Origin: Mangifera indica
Lineage: Eukaryota > Streptophyta > Magnoliopsida > Sapindales > Anacardiaceae
Assembly (NCBI RefSeq): GCF_011075055.1
Contig: NW_025401118.1
Location: 186,001 to 250,000, forward strand
DNA length: 64,000 bases
Direction: 5' to 3'
Of this stretch, positions 11,206 through 22,016 are shown piece after piece. The translations under genes were made by a program, and so were the position numbers. Within the stretch, counting starts at the first letter, position 1. Each line of letters opens with the position of its first letter. Below the pieces are notes generated by a model, which was not told the origin of the DNA, made no database searches, and was given only the letters and a program-made list of their open reading frames with translations.

Positions 11206-14200
11206 GCCCTTTTTAATATTATTCTTTTCAAATATTGCATTTTTACCTGGTGATTGATGTGTTGATTGCATCTGATTAATTCTCTTGTTTTTTACAGTGT
11301 CTGGACTTTCTTGAACTAAGGAATCTGCTCAAAGTCAGGTCTCGGTGGGAATGGGATTGCTAGCTGGATCAACTGTCATGCTTCTTACTGTAATATGGGG
11401 ATCCTGTATTGTAGTTGGAAAATGTGACATTGAGCATTCAGTTGCTAAAGATGGTCAAAATACAAAAGGACTTAACTTAACTGGTATGCAAGTCTACTCA
11501 GAATTGTCCTTTACTGATGGACTGAATAACTGATCTAGTTTGGATTAAGCAGTTAACTTGGAATATGCCAAGTCAGTAGCATGTTTGAATTCTATTTCTT
11601 ATTTGTAGAAGACTTGCCTCAAAGTTTGGTCTAGTCTAAGGGTTTCTATTAAAATTATAGAAACCCTTTATGTTGTAGAAGCTATGAGCCTGCAATGCAG
11701 TAGCTACAGAGTGGAAGAGAAGGATGGGGTAGGGAGGGGAAAGAGAGATGAAATTTAAGACATAATCAGTACGTTATAGCTTTTTATGAGGATTTGAGGA
11801 GTGGCTGGTGAACATGCACCTAAAAAAAAAACATGAATTTGGAATTTAATCTGTATCTGTATAGGAAAAGTCACATCTATTTATAACGCAGAAATTGAAT
11901 GATAGTTGCTTAAAATTAATTTAATTTTCATGAGCAGGATAGATACTATGTGCATGCATTTTGGACTGAAACATTACATTGACTATATCTTCATGTACAT
12001 TTGATTTAAGCAACAAGAGACGATAGTTATTTTTACAAGGAAAGAAACTAGGTCCCAATGGCTGTAAAACCTTCATACTCTATATAGGTTCAGAGAGTAA
12101 GGGCTGGAGAGGTTGAGGTCTGGTAATGGTGGGCATGGTGCTTAGGGTGAGTTAGTTTCAATTTTCGTGGGGAAATCAGACTTAATATAACTATGCCTGC
12201 TGCTTTATTTTAAGTGTGGAGATTTTTTTATTAAATTCCATTTAAAATTTTCTAAATTGAAAAAAGAAATTCTCTTTGATTGCAGAAACCGGTGTTAGTA
12301 CGGATATTTGGACTTGCTATACTGCAAGGATAATGGCTATATCTGTCATCCCATTTATTGTTGTTCAAATACCACAGATACTCCATTCAACTTCAGGAAG
12401 AAACTTAGCTGTTTTGATTGCTCTAATTGTATCTGTATTGAATGTTCATTGCTTATTGCCTTTATCAGGTAACCATTCTTCTACGCAACAATTATAGCAT
12501 CCTGTGAATTCTTTGATACCTGTGGCGAATTTCATGCGTCCATCTTATGTAAGCACTAATGCCATTGAGGCACACCAATCTTTTTGTTGACATAGTGAAA
12601 ATTCTGTGAGGATATATTATTTGGTTCTTGTAATAACTTGTTTGGAAGATTAAATTAATCAAGTGAATCTCATCTTAAAAGGCCATATAAGTGAAGCTTT
12701 CTTGCATGGTGTAAATACAAATCTTGAGAATCTGTTATTCTTGATCTAGGAGAAATGAGTTATGAAGGCGTCATCATGTTGATAGCTGGAGGACATTTTC
12801 TTCTTTCATTGCCTTATCAATAGTTGTTCCTTTTAAAACCGTATTAAGCAGCATTGTTTCTTACCTTGGTGTTAAATGCCAGTGTCTTTTAGTTAGCTGG
12901 TAAGATCTTTCCTCTTTCTTTAACCTTTTTTCTATTTTACTGGTTACTGCTTTTAACAAATTTTCTATGTAGTTATTGATACTTGGCTTCCCTTTCGTTC
13001 ATGTCATGTAGGTCTTTCGGCCTTGGATTCAGAAGCGGCGTCTTGCTTATGCAAGGCACAGGTATGTGACAGCAAGAATTTTGAGACATCTGAGAATGCA
13101 TGCTTTGGGAAGGCTTTTGAACTAAACAAAGAAGCAATCAAGAGGTCAGTTTTTTTTTTAACTCAAAAACTGATCTACTTACCCATTTACTTTTCTCCCA
13201 TGACAATAGAATAAGATAAATGTTTTTTTCAATTAATAATTCCTGCCACTCATAGTATATTCTTATTGGCACTGACTTCATCTGACAGACCGTTTGATTC
13301 GATTGATGAGAACAAAGATGGACAACTTTCAGTCGGTGAATTCAAAGCACTGATCATGGGAATTAAGTTTGACGAGATAAACTTGGATAAGGGTGATGCT
13401 GCTGACAAGTTACTGATACAGATGGAGACAAATTTGGACAATCAAATTGGTTCGGATGAATTCATCAAAGCTATAGAAAAATGGCTCAATGAAGTACTTC
13501 CGAGGAAATAGATGTGGTAATCCTGGTTCTGAGTCAGCGAAACTTATAAGTGACTTTTACGAGGTAAGGTTGCACAAGATGACCCTGCATCTATGTCCAG
13601 GATGGCTTATTGCTATAAGGTTGTGACATATTGCAAATCATGTTCAGAAAACAAAGAGGGAGCATGATTTGTTGGGAGAGGAAGAGGAAAATTCCGACGT
13701 TGTTAAAAACCTGCAGTTGATCTACTTGAAAGCAGTATCAAGGTTGTTTATTGGAACCATTATTGCTGCTGCATTCGCTCATCCTCTAGTGGATGCTATC
13801 ACTAACTTTTCCAATGCAACAAGTGTCCCTCCATTCTTCGTTTCATTCATTGCACTCCCTATGGCAACTAAGTTTAGTGCAGTGGTGCAATTGCTCATTT
13901 ATGCCAGTCAGAAGAGGAGGAGAACCGCCTCATCAACATTTATCGAGGTTTGTTACTCATTTCTATCTATTTTTCCATAAGCAACTTGAGGTAATTAAAG
14001 GGTCTTATATTATTTTGCTTTCCTGATGTTTTCTGCCGCAGTTATACACAACTGTGTCAACGGATAACGTGATTTATCTATCAGTTTTCTTAGCTATCGT
14101 CTACATCAGAGGATTGAGTTGGGATTTTTCAGCAGAAGTGCTGGCTATTGCTGTTGTATGCATTCTGGTGGGTGGCTTTGTCAGTTTTCGTACCACTTTC

Positions 14201-14403
14201 CCCCTTTGGACTTGTTTGCTTGCTTGCATGCTTCATCCTTTCTCCTTGGCACTGGTTTATGTTCTTGATTACGTCTTAGGTTGGGCATAGTTAAGAAGAT
14301 GCATTACATTTGTGAAAATATCGTTTTTGATTTTAATGCAAACATGTATTTTTTATGATGAAGCTACTTTCTTAATGGAACGACGCCGTTTTAATTTTAT
14401 GAA

Positions 14404-14520
14404 AAATGAAAGTTGTCAAACCTTTTAAGTCACCTAAAATAATAGGAGTAAAAAGAAATTATTAAATCGGCGATCAATCGCACGGACCGGTGCGTGGTGA
14501 CTCCAGCAAAATCTTCATCA
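14404..14520 (+). promoter_or_regulatory. Upstream-region relic matching the 5' flank of NCL copy C
   Basis: The stretch gaaagttgt, cctaaaataataggagtaaa, gaaattattaaatc, ggcgatc, gaccggtgc matches 21380-21460 upstream of copy C almost phrase by phrase. So the DNA following copy B is an old NCL promoter flank, as expected in a tandem array. No NCL exon follows it here. Confidence 0.6.
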
Positions 14521-15257
14521 GCTGAACTGGAGCAGAGACCGTAAAGCGGAGCCGTATAAGTCCTCACCATTTTCTTTATTCAACGACGTTGATATCGCAC
14601 ACAAGTCTCGTCTTGGAAGCCTTAAAAAAAAAAAAATCTGTGGTGAAACGATCGAAATCGGAAGGTGCTGCGTACAGCTGGTGATCCAGAAATTGCATTT
14701 GCATTGAATTTTAGGGTAATTTCATTTGGTAAACAAAATGCAGTGCATCTAAACCCAAACCTGACTCAAGTTGTTTTATTTGAAGAGAGAGAAGGGCCAA
14801 GGCCAGCTGTGGTGTGAGACTGAGTCTCCCTTCTCCTCACATCAATCTCTTAATTTTTTTTTTTTTGGGGTAAGTGCCAAACTCTTATTTGAATTTAATT
14901 TCTGAAATAAAACCCAATGCGTATGGTTCTTCAATTTTCTGAAGAATGTGAATGGGTTTAGTTGTTTACGGTTGCTGGGCAACCTGGGTTTGGTGTGCTG
15001 GAAAAATTTTTCAGAAATTTTGCAGTAGAAGTTACTTAAGCCGTTGGTTTCATGTTCGGTTGGTTTAGTTGGTTCGATCAAACGATTAAAACCACATAAT
15101 TAAAATCATTTTATTCATATATCCATTTGTATCATTATTTTATCATAATTTAGATATCTTATTTACTTATGTATTAAAAATTTATAAATATAATTTTAAT
15201 ATTTTTTATTAAAATTTTATTATAAAAATATTTTTATTTTTAATTGAAACACAAAAA

Positions 15258-15297
<40 letters not shown>

Positions 15298-15507
15298 AAT
15301 AGGATCACATTAAAAAAAAAAAAGAGGGTAATTTGCTATGGAAAGTGGTGGGTTTTGCAAGAATCAGATGAAATAATGAATTAAGTGGGTGCCTACTGCC
15401 AACGACTTTCAAATTACGGCGAAATTATCTGGTATTTTTTAAAAAGGCGATTAGAAAATAATACATGCAACAAGATTTCCATGTCACATTAAGTTTTATA
15501 TAAATAT
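14521..15507. other. No gene seen
   Basis: 14521-14870 is moderately GC-rich and includes ctcatctcc-like and gagagagaagg tracts that could be a displaced leader, but no exon of a known family follows. 15100-15300 is AT-rich and ends in a TA microsatellite. Confidence 0.4.
15264..15293. repeat. (TA)n microsatellite
   Basis: About 15 uninterrupted TA units. Confidence 0.95.
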
Positions 15508-15690
15508 TCAGTAAAACTATTTGTATTTATTTTTTTATATAATTTATATATATAAATAATATATTATTATATGATTAAATAATTTAAATTAAAAATAAAA
15601 TAATATCAAATTATATAATAATACATATTTTATGTCTCTAATTTATGTATAAAAAATATATATATTTAATATTATTCATGAATATATAGT
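15508..15690. mobile_element. MITE-A copy
   Basis: Left aaaactatttgtatttattt, core attattatatgattaaata / tatcaaattatataataata, right ttaatattattc. Confidence 0.55.
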
Positions 15691-16489
15691 ATGTTTCATA
15701 ATATATAATAAGTTAAGCCCTAATGCTAAAGTTATATCATAAGCTATTTAAATACAACTGAATTCCCTTACATACGAAGAAATAGTTATATTCCAAAATT
15801 CTGATTACCAAATTACTAATAGTTATTTTATGTTTGTGATAAAAATTTGGATCAGTCTTTGCACATGATTGTAGGCTCATGTAAACTATCGAAAGATAGA
15901 TACTAAGTTAATGCATGTATTCCTTCAACTTGGATAATTGACACTAGAGATAAGTTATCTCTTTGTAGAGTAATTAGAATTACAGCTCACAACGAGTAGC
16001 AATTATTTTGTTATCACAAAACTAATTCGATTAAAAGTTTATTTACTCAACTTTTAATTAGTTGCATTTTAATTCGATTACTTTATTTTCCTTTATATCC
16101 AAGCATATAGTTTAACTTGAATACAATCTCCTTAACTAAATCCAAATCTTGGTTTAATTAGTGATTGATCCCAAAACTAATGTTGACTGAAACATAACAT
16201 AGAGTAACATAATCATGGATTTTCAAACTTTTTTGTCAATTTGTGGACAGAGAAAAAAGATAAAGAAATCAAAAGGGAAAACAATCGATGGTTAGAGATG
16301 ATAAATCATTGTTAGAAAAAAGAGAAAAAAATTTTATAGAAAAATTATCGTTTTTTAAACTTTGGATAAAGAGAAATTATAAGATTTTTAAACCTGAGAA
16401 AAAAAATATGATAAAACTTTAATTTTTTAAATTTTTTAATAAACAATGGTTTTATCCTAATTCTAACTGAAATATTTAATTGAAATTAT

Positions 16490-17395
16490 TTTATGAATAA
16501 ATACTTAAATTTAAAGTTAGAGATTACAACTTTTGAACTTTTGACATTTCACACTCTGTGTCTTGGGTGGGAACAAGCCTTTTGGTCAATTGGAATAACC
16601 GTTTATCTTATCCTATTTTGAAGGGGCAAAAAGGACTGGTCAAGGTTGGCCAATAAAGTTAGCTGGTGCTGGTCTTGGATGCTTCCAAATTTCAGTAGTC
16701 AGGTGCGTGCGCTTTGCACTAACTTGAATGAAGTAAGTACAGAATTTGTTAAAAGATGTATTATTCGTTGCTACTGAGTACATAGCAACAAAGAAGATAC
16801 CAAATTTGGGTGTGTCTTATTCGTTGGTTATTTTTCAAATGAGACTTAAAAAAAGTTTGAAAATCAAACTATTTTAAGGTTTAAATCAAATTAAAAAAAT
16901 ATTTTTTGAATTATGATTTAAACCTATTAAAATTATTTATTTTTAAAAATATATTATTTAATAAAATTATAATTTTTTATAATATAATATAAATATATAA
17001 AATAAATATAGAGTATATATATATAATATACATATAAAGAAATAACAAAATAAATATATAAAAAACAAGTTATACACTTAATTATTTATTGAAAAATTTT
17101 GTCAAAAATAATTATATATACGCATTTTCAAAAAATATAGTTACGATTTAGTTTGGTAGAAAAATCACTAAAATTGAAATCTAAATTAAAAATTACTTTT
17201 TAAAAATGTTTCTAAATCAAATTAAATAAAATTATAATTTTTTAATAATTTGATTTAACTTTATAATTTGAATTGAATTATCCACGTGATCGCATTTAAC
17301 GCTTAGGGCAGAAACAATACTATCAAAGAGGGTTTTAAAAGGAACAACTATTAATAAAGCAACGAAGGAAGAATTACAGGTGACTAGGCATTAAA
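16490..17395. repeat. Duplicated non-coding block, copy 1
   Basis: Parallel to 18715-19695: both read gacatttcacactct/gcatttcacactat, then cttgggtgggaacaagcc, cttatccta, tgcgctttgcactaacttg, an AT-rich hAT-MITE-like middle, and gagggttttaaaaggaacaa near the end. No ORF. A third copy of the AT-rich middle is at 58600-59010. Confidence 0.75.
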
Positions 17396-17403
17396 GAAAC
17401 AAT

Positions 17404-17572
17404 AAAACTATGTGTACCCACTTTGGATACACAAATGTGTACATATTTATATGTGTCATCATGTGATTGGATGATTTTGAATTAAGAATAAAACAATAAC
17501 CAATCATATTATGACACATATGAGTGTGTATATATTTGTGTACCCAAAATAAATATACATAGTATTGCTCTT
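17404..17572. mobile_element. MITE-A copy, well preserved
   Basis: Clear inverted ends: aactatgtgtacccactttgg and aaaataaatatacatagtatt; inner arms atgtgtcatcatgtgattgg and aaccaatcatattatgacac. A good type copy for the family. Confidence 0.8.
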
Positions 17573-17726
17573 AAAGAAACAGGGTGCCATAATTATAACG
17601 GAGCAATCAACATCAATGACAGGTAAAACAACTAATTTTGATTGATTGAACCGTCGTACGATCTTTTCCCATTTGAGAAGTTAATGATTTGAATGGCATT
17701 AAATAAACCAAGGGTTCGTGTGACGG

Positions 17727-17753
17727 CTCTCTCTCTCTCTCTCTCTCTCTCTC

Positions 17754-17804
<51 letters not shown>
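17727..17804. repeat. (CT)n(TA)n compound microsatellite
   Basis: About 14 CT units followed by tgtgtg and about 21 TA units. Confidence 0.95.
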
Positions 17805-17811
<7 letters not shown>

Positions 17812-17849
17812 TACATGGAGAGTAAAAGAGTACTTTTCACTTAAGTTTT

Positions 17850-18290
17850 AATCTAATCTCAAAAGTATATTCATATTAATTGAAACTCTGAATACCTATC
17901 CATTGAGTAATTTCAGTTAGAATTTTTCGTTAGAGTAAAAAGTAAAATAGTTATTTTACTATTAAACTATAAAACATTAAACATTTCTATTATTTTTCTC
18001 TCTTAATTTAAAAAAAACTTATAATTTTTTAATCATTAGAGATGGAAGAAATTACCCTTAGGGGGGTGAATTGCAATTTTTTAAAGTCTAATAATTGGGG
18101 GAAATGTTAATTTTCTAAATTAAGGTGAAAAATGATATAAATTTTTAGGGTTTAAGGGTGAAATAACGATTTTACCTTTACCTCTAATGAAAAATTATAA
18201 CAGAAGTTAGTTCATAGGTAAGTGTTTGAGTTTTTTATCTATCGTAAGTGTGTTTTTGAAATTAGGATAAAATTTGGATAGAAAGTGATA
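17850..18290. mobile_element. Degenerate MITE-C (MULE-type MITE)
   Basis: Inner arms match the family: ttaaaactttgtta-like left arm with gttagaatttttcgttagag and right arm ctctaatgaaaaattataac, plus the central agggtttaagggtgaaat phrase. Terminal GGCC ends are eroded. Confidence 0.5.
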
Positions 18291-18714
18291 TAAATTTTTA
18301 CAGTCTTTTCGGCGAAGTTCTTCCTCCCCCAAATTTTATTCAACATCGATTGGCCTCGATTTTGTCCTTTTTTTTTTTTTTTTGATGCTTCGACTCTAAG
18401 TGCTTTTTGAATGTCTCATATTCACCTCTTTGCTTAAATTTATAAATTTGCTTACAATAATTGTAAGCAACTTGAAATTTATTATTTTCTTTTTGTATTT
18501 TTTAAATAAATTTTGAAAATATCGAAGGTAAAAAATTTTTATGGTTATTGTTTCATCTTCACTTGTTGTTGTTGTAGTAGCTTCACTTTCACATATTGAC
18601 TTCTACTTTTTTGTGTTAAAAAATTTTTCATAAATTAATTTTCATCTACATCAAATGTTAACAAAACCAGTGGAGTATTGAATTTTATAAAAGGAAAATT
18701 TGAATAAAAATTAT

Positions 18715-19421
18715 TTTATGATAGATATTTAAATTTTTAAAAGTTGAAATATACAAATTTTAGCATTTCACACTATCTACCTTGGGTGGGGACAAGTCTT
18801 GCCCAATTGGAATAAACATTTATCTTATTCTATTTTGATGGGACAAAAGGAATGGTAAAGGGCCCAATTAAGGAAGCTGGTAGCTGCTCTTTGATGCTTT
18901 AAAATTTTAGGTATCAGCTGCGTGTGCTTTGCACTAACTTGGATGAAGTACAAAATTTCTTAAGAGTGGTAACTAGTAAAATATAAAAAAGCTTAAAGGA
19001 AGAGGAAAGATCTTGCTACCTAAGTACTTAGTAACATAAAAGATACCAAACTTGGGTGTGTATGATTGGGTTTGTTGTGATTTAAAAGTTTTTTCAAATT
19101 AAACTAAAAAAAATTTTGAAAACCAAATTATTTTACGGTTCAAACCAAACTGATAAAATATGGTTTGAATTACAATTTAAATTTATTAAAATTATTCACT
19201 TTTAAATATATATTATTTAATAAAATTAGTTGAATTATAATTTTTATGACATAATATAAATATATAAAATAAATATAAAACATATATAAAATATACATGT
19301 AAAAAAATGATAAAATAAATATGTAAAAAACAAATTCTATACCTAATTGTTTATTAAAAAATTTTGTCCAATATAGATATATATAGATATATATATATAG
19401 ATATATATCTATATATAGATA

Positions 19422-19468
<47 letters not shown>

Positions 19469-19695
19469 GTTTATAATTTAGTTCAATTTAAAAATCACTA
19501 AAATCGAAATCCAAATTAAAAACTGCTTTTAAATAATTTATCAATCAAACAAAGTTGTAGTTTTTTAATAGTTTGATTCAACTTCACAGTTAGAATCGAA
19601 TTATGCGCATGCTAGCATTTAACACTAAGGTCATAAATAGTGTTGCTAAAGAGGGTTTTAAAAGGAACAACTATTTATACAGTAATGAAGGAAGA
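18715..19695. repeat. Duplicated non-coding block, copy 2
   Basis: Second copy of 16490-17395, about 2.2 kb downstream, with an AT-rich microsatellite expanded at 19368-19462. The two copies are clearly diverged. Confidence 0.75.
19368..19462. repeat. AT/ATAG palindromic microsatellite
   Basis: Runs of atatag and ctatat meet head to head (near 19409), then continue as pure TA; self-complementary. Confidence 0.9.
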
Positions 19696-19755
19696 TAAAG
19701 TAATACCTAATTACATGATAATACATCAACTTATTTAAAAACCATATTTTTTTTA

Positions 19756-19786
<31 letters not shown>

Positions 19787-19806
19787 TATACACACACACA
19801 CACACA
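19756..19806. repeat. (TA)n(CA)n microsatellite
   Basis: TA run, short cacata spacer, TA run, then about 8 CA units. Confidence 0.9.
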
Positions 19807-19829
19807 AAAAGGCTATGCATTAACATTTT

Positions 19830-19925
19830 TAATGTATAATTTAGATACAGATGATATGTCTTCATGTGTATAGATGATTTTAAATAAAAGATAAAGTAAT
19901 ACTTAATTACATTATAACACATCAA
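19830..19925. mobile_element. MITE-A fragment
   Basis: Contains tttagatacagatgatatgt, gatgattttaaataaaag and taattacattataacacat, the family core; one end is missing. Confidence 0.5.
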
Positions 19926-20534
19926 TTTATTTTATAATATTCTTTTTTAAATACTTCCTTTGGTATAACAGTATTTTTCTTAACTATTTTCTTTTGTATA
20001 TCCATGTATACTAATTGATTTAGTGTAATTTAAATACCTTAACTATTTGTGTATTAAAAGTTTATAATCTTAATTAAGTTATAATTTTAATATTTTTTAT
20101 TAAATTTTTATGAAAAAAATATTTTTATTTTTAATAAAAATAATAAATAATATAAAAATATTTAAAAAATATAAACAATAAGACCGCTATTTTAAAAAAT
20201 AATTTGAGTAATTAATTTTATAATTTGGTAACAGTAATATAAGTACTTAAATAATATTATTTTTAATTAAATATAATAATTACCTATAAATATTAATTTT
20301 AAACCTAATGATGATATTTTATTTTTGAAAAAAAATAATAATTCACACCAGTCCTTGACGCACCAAAGAAAGCATGCGAAAAAAACAACAAAGGGGCAGA
20401 AGAAAACAGAAAGATCGTTGTCAGAGACTGCCGTTTTCGTGTGAAAGTCCTGAGTCTTGATCCACCATCAGAACTTTCCTATTTCCAAGCAACCTTGCAG
20501 TGATTTGACGTACGCATCCCTCCACACCCCACAC

Positions 20535-20556
20535 CGCCCGCCCGCCCGCCCGCCCG
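20535..20556. repeat. (CCGC)n tetranucleotide microsatellite
   Basis: Five CCGC/GCCC units in otherwise AT-rich DNA. Confidence 0.9.
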
Positions 20557-20878
20557 CTACTTGCCCCCACTTGGCTTATGCATAAAGTTTTGGAATGTGT
20601 CTAGAACTCATGAAAATAGTACAAAATTCTTCAACTAAAGATGACAAAAAAAAAAGTAAATATCGATTTTCTTATATTGATTTAACAATCTTTTTTATTA
20701 AATTTATGATTTTTGTGTAAAATTTTAGATATAAACTTGAGTAAGAGAAAATGACAACCAAGGTTAAAAAGATTTTAGTGTTTTGTTAAATGTTTAAGGA
20801 TAAGAAAAAAAAATGCATTAAATGATATTGTTTAAGTAAAAAGTTTAATATTACTTATTTTAGTTTAATCTTTTGTAT

Positions 20879-21055
20879 TATATATACAAATAAATTTTAC
20901 AAATTCATTTATACGAACTGATATGAAAATATTTGATTCAGTAATTTTATAGTGATATAAAAACATAAATATTTATATTATCCAATTACAAGTTTTTATC
21001 TCAATTTATATTGATAGATTCATATAATTTATTTGTAGACATAATTTCATCAAAA
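20879..21055. mobile_element. MITE-B copy
   Basis: Inverted ends atatacaaataaattttaca and atataatttatttgtagaca, with the core tatttgattcagtaatttta / tccaattacaag. Confidence 0.5.
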
Positions 21056-21379
21056 TATGATTGTTTTAGTAATAACTCTAAAATATGATATTTTAAATTA
21101 ATTTATTTTCTTAGTGAAAAGAAAACCTTTTTTTAAGGTAAAATGAAACGCCAAAAGATTTACATTCACCCAAACTTTGATCAAATCCCAAATTTATTTA
21201 AGTGATCGATATTGTTTTTCTAACATAAAATGATTTTTTTTTTTTTATCTAAACGATATGGGTAAAGTGAAACAACCAGTTGGCAGTATATTTTTCTTAT
21301 TTATGGAAATTAAAAACTGAAGAACAATACGCATTTGACTTCAAATCTTAAAAATGAAATTTTTAATTTTATGAAAAAA

Positions 21380-22016
21380 ATAAAAGTTGTAAAACCTCAT
21401 AATTCACCCAAAAACCATAGGAGTAAAAGGAAATTATTAAATCAGCGATCGTGACCGGTGCCATTCGGCATCAAAGTTGAAATCAAAAGTCGGAGCCATG
21501 CGGGGCCCTGGAAGCTATCCATTTCAATCTTTGATTGATATTGCACCGTGGCTGGTAGTCCCGGTTAGAACATTCATCTAACTACAGCGTTTCTTCCTCT
21601 TCCCTGCGGGGCCCTGGAAGCTATCCATTTCAATCTTTGATTGATATTGCACCGTGGCAGGTAGTCCCGGTTAGAACATTCATCTAACTACAGTGTTTCC
21701 TCTTCCCTGCGGGGCCCTGGAAGCTATCCATTTCAATCTTTGATTGATATTGCACCGTGGCAGGTAGTCCCGGTTAGAACATTCATCTAACTACAGTGTT
21801 TCTTCCTCTTCCCTTTTTTAAGGGTGTCATACTTCTTGAACACGGTGTCTGTAAGTCAAATCACAAATCAAGAAACCACCGAGGTAACAAGGAAGACTGA
21901 CACCGATCCCCTTTCTACTCACACCATACGTCTTAACATTTTCGTTTTTGTGGTTATATTACTTCCATAGATTTGCAACTTTGCTAACTAAATATCAACT
22001 CGAAAAGTAGTTACAA
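21380..22016 (+). promoter_or_regulatory. 5' flank of NCL copy C
   Basis: Includes the conserved flank (21380-21460, shared with 14404-14520), a three-unit tandem repeat (21500-21814) and a 200-bp leader ending at the ATG at 22017. A TATA element is not obvious; ggttatattactt near 21951 is a weak candidate. Confidence 0.4.
21500..21814. repeat. Three tandem copies of a ~106-bp unit in the NCL copy C promoter
   Basis: Units 21500-21605, 21606-21708 and 21709-21814. Each runs gcggggccctggaagctatc ... cggttagaacattcatctaa ... ttcctcttccct. Units are nearly identical; unit 2 lacks ttc near its end (tttcctcttccct versus tttcttcctcttccct), and unit 1 has ggctgg where the others have ggcagg. Confidence 0.97.

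Larger units (their letters stand above)
8829..14290 (+). pseudogene. NCL: NCL copy B: EF-hand cation exchanger, full exon layout but disabled
   Basis: Exons: 8829-9153 (signal peptide MATINTLHLSLLFLSF..., then CKQTYGFIPCSTSALGN and membrane segment), 11298-11483 (VSGLS.TKESAQS, GMGLLAGSTVMLL), 12286-12468, 13012-13144 (VFRPWIQKRRLAYARHRYVTARIL), 13289-13563 (EF-hands; first loop DENKDGQLSVGE is canonical, second TNLDNQIGSDE), 13648-13947 (KREHDLLGEEEE..., HPLVDAITNFSNAT) and 14042-14290 (last membrane block). This is the family's normal order: exchanger half, EF-hands, exchanger half. Lesions: in-frame TGA at 11312-11314, one extra base near 12440, a deletion frameshift before NKEAIK in 13012-13144, and a stop after EVLPRK in the EF-hand exon. 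Exon 1 also lost two codons in the alpha-1 helix. Intron 1 holds a hAT transposase relic and MITEs. Alpha-2 reads ATKFSAVV, so the NSSE motif is absent. Confidence 0.88.
19926..21379. other. No gene seen between NCL copies B and C
   Basis: AT-rich spacer. 20340-20580 is an isolated GC-richer stretch (gccgttttcgtgtgaaag ... accgcccgcccg) without an ORF or recognisable family. A MITE-B copy lies at 20879-21055. Confidence 0.5.

Noticed and set aside
17613..17840. 75-aa ORF
   Set aside because: Encoded largely by the CT/TA microsatellite (Y-I and R-E runs).
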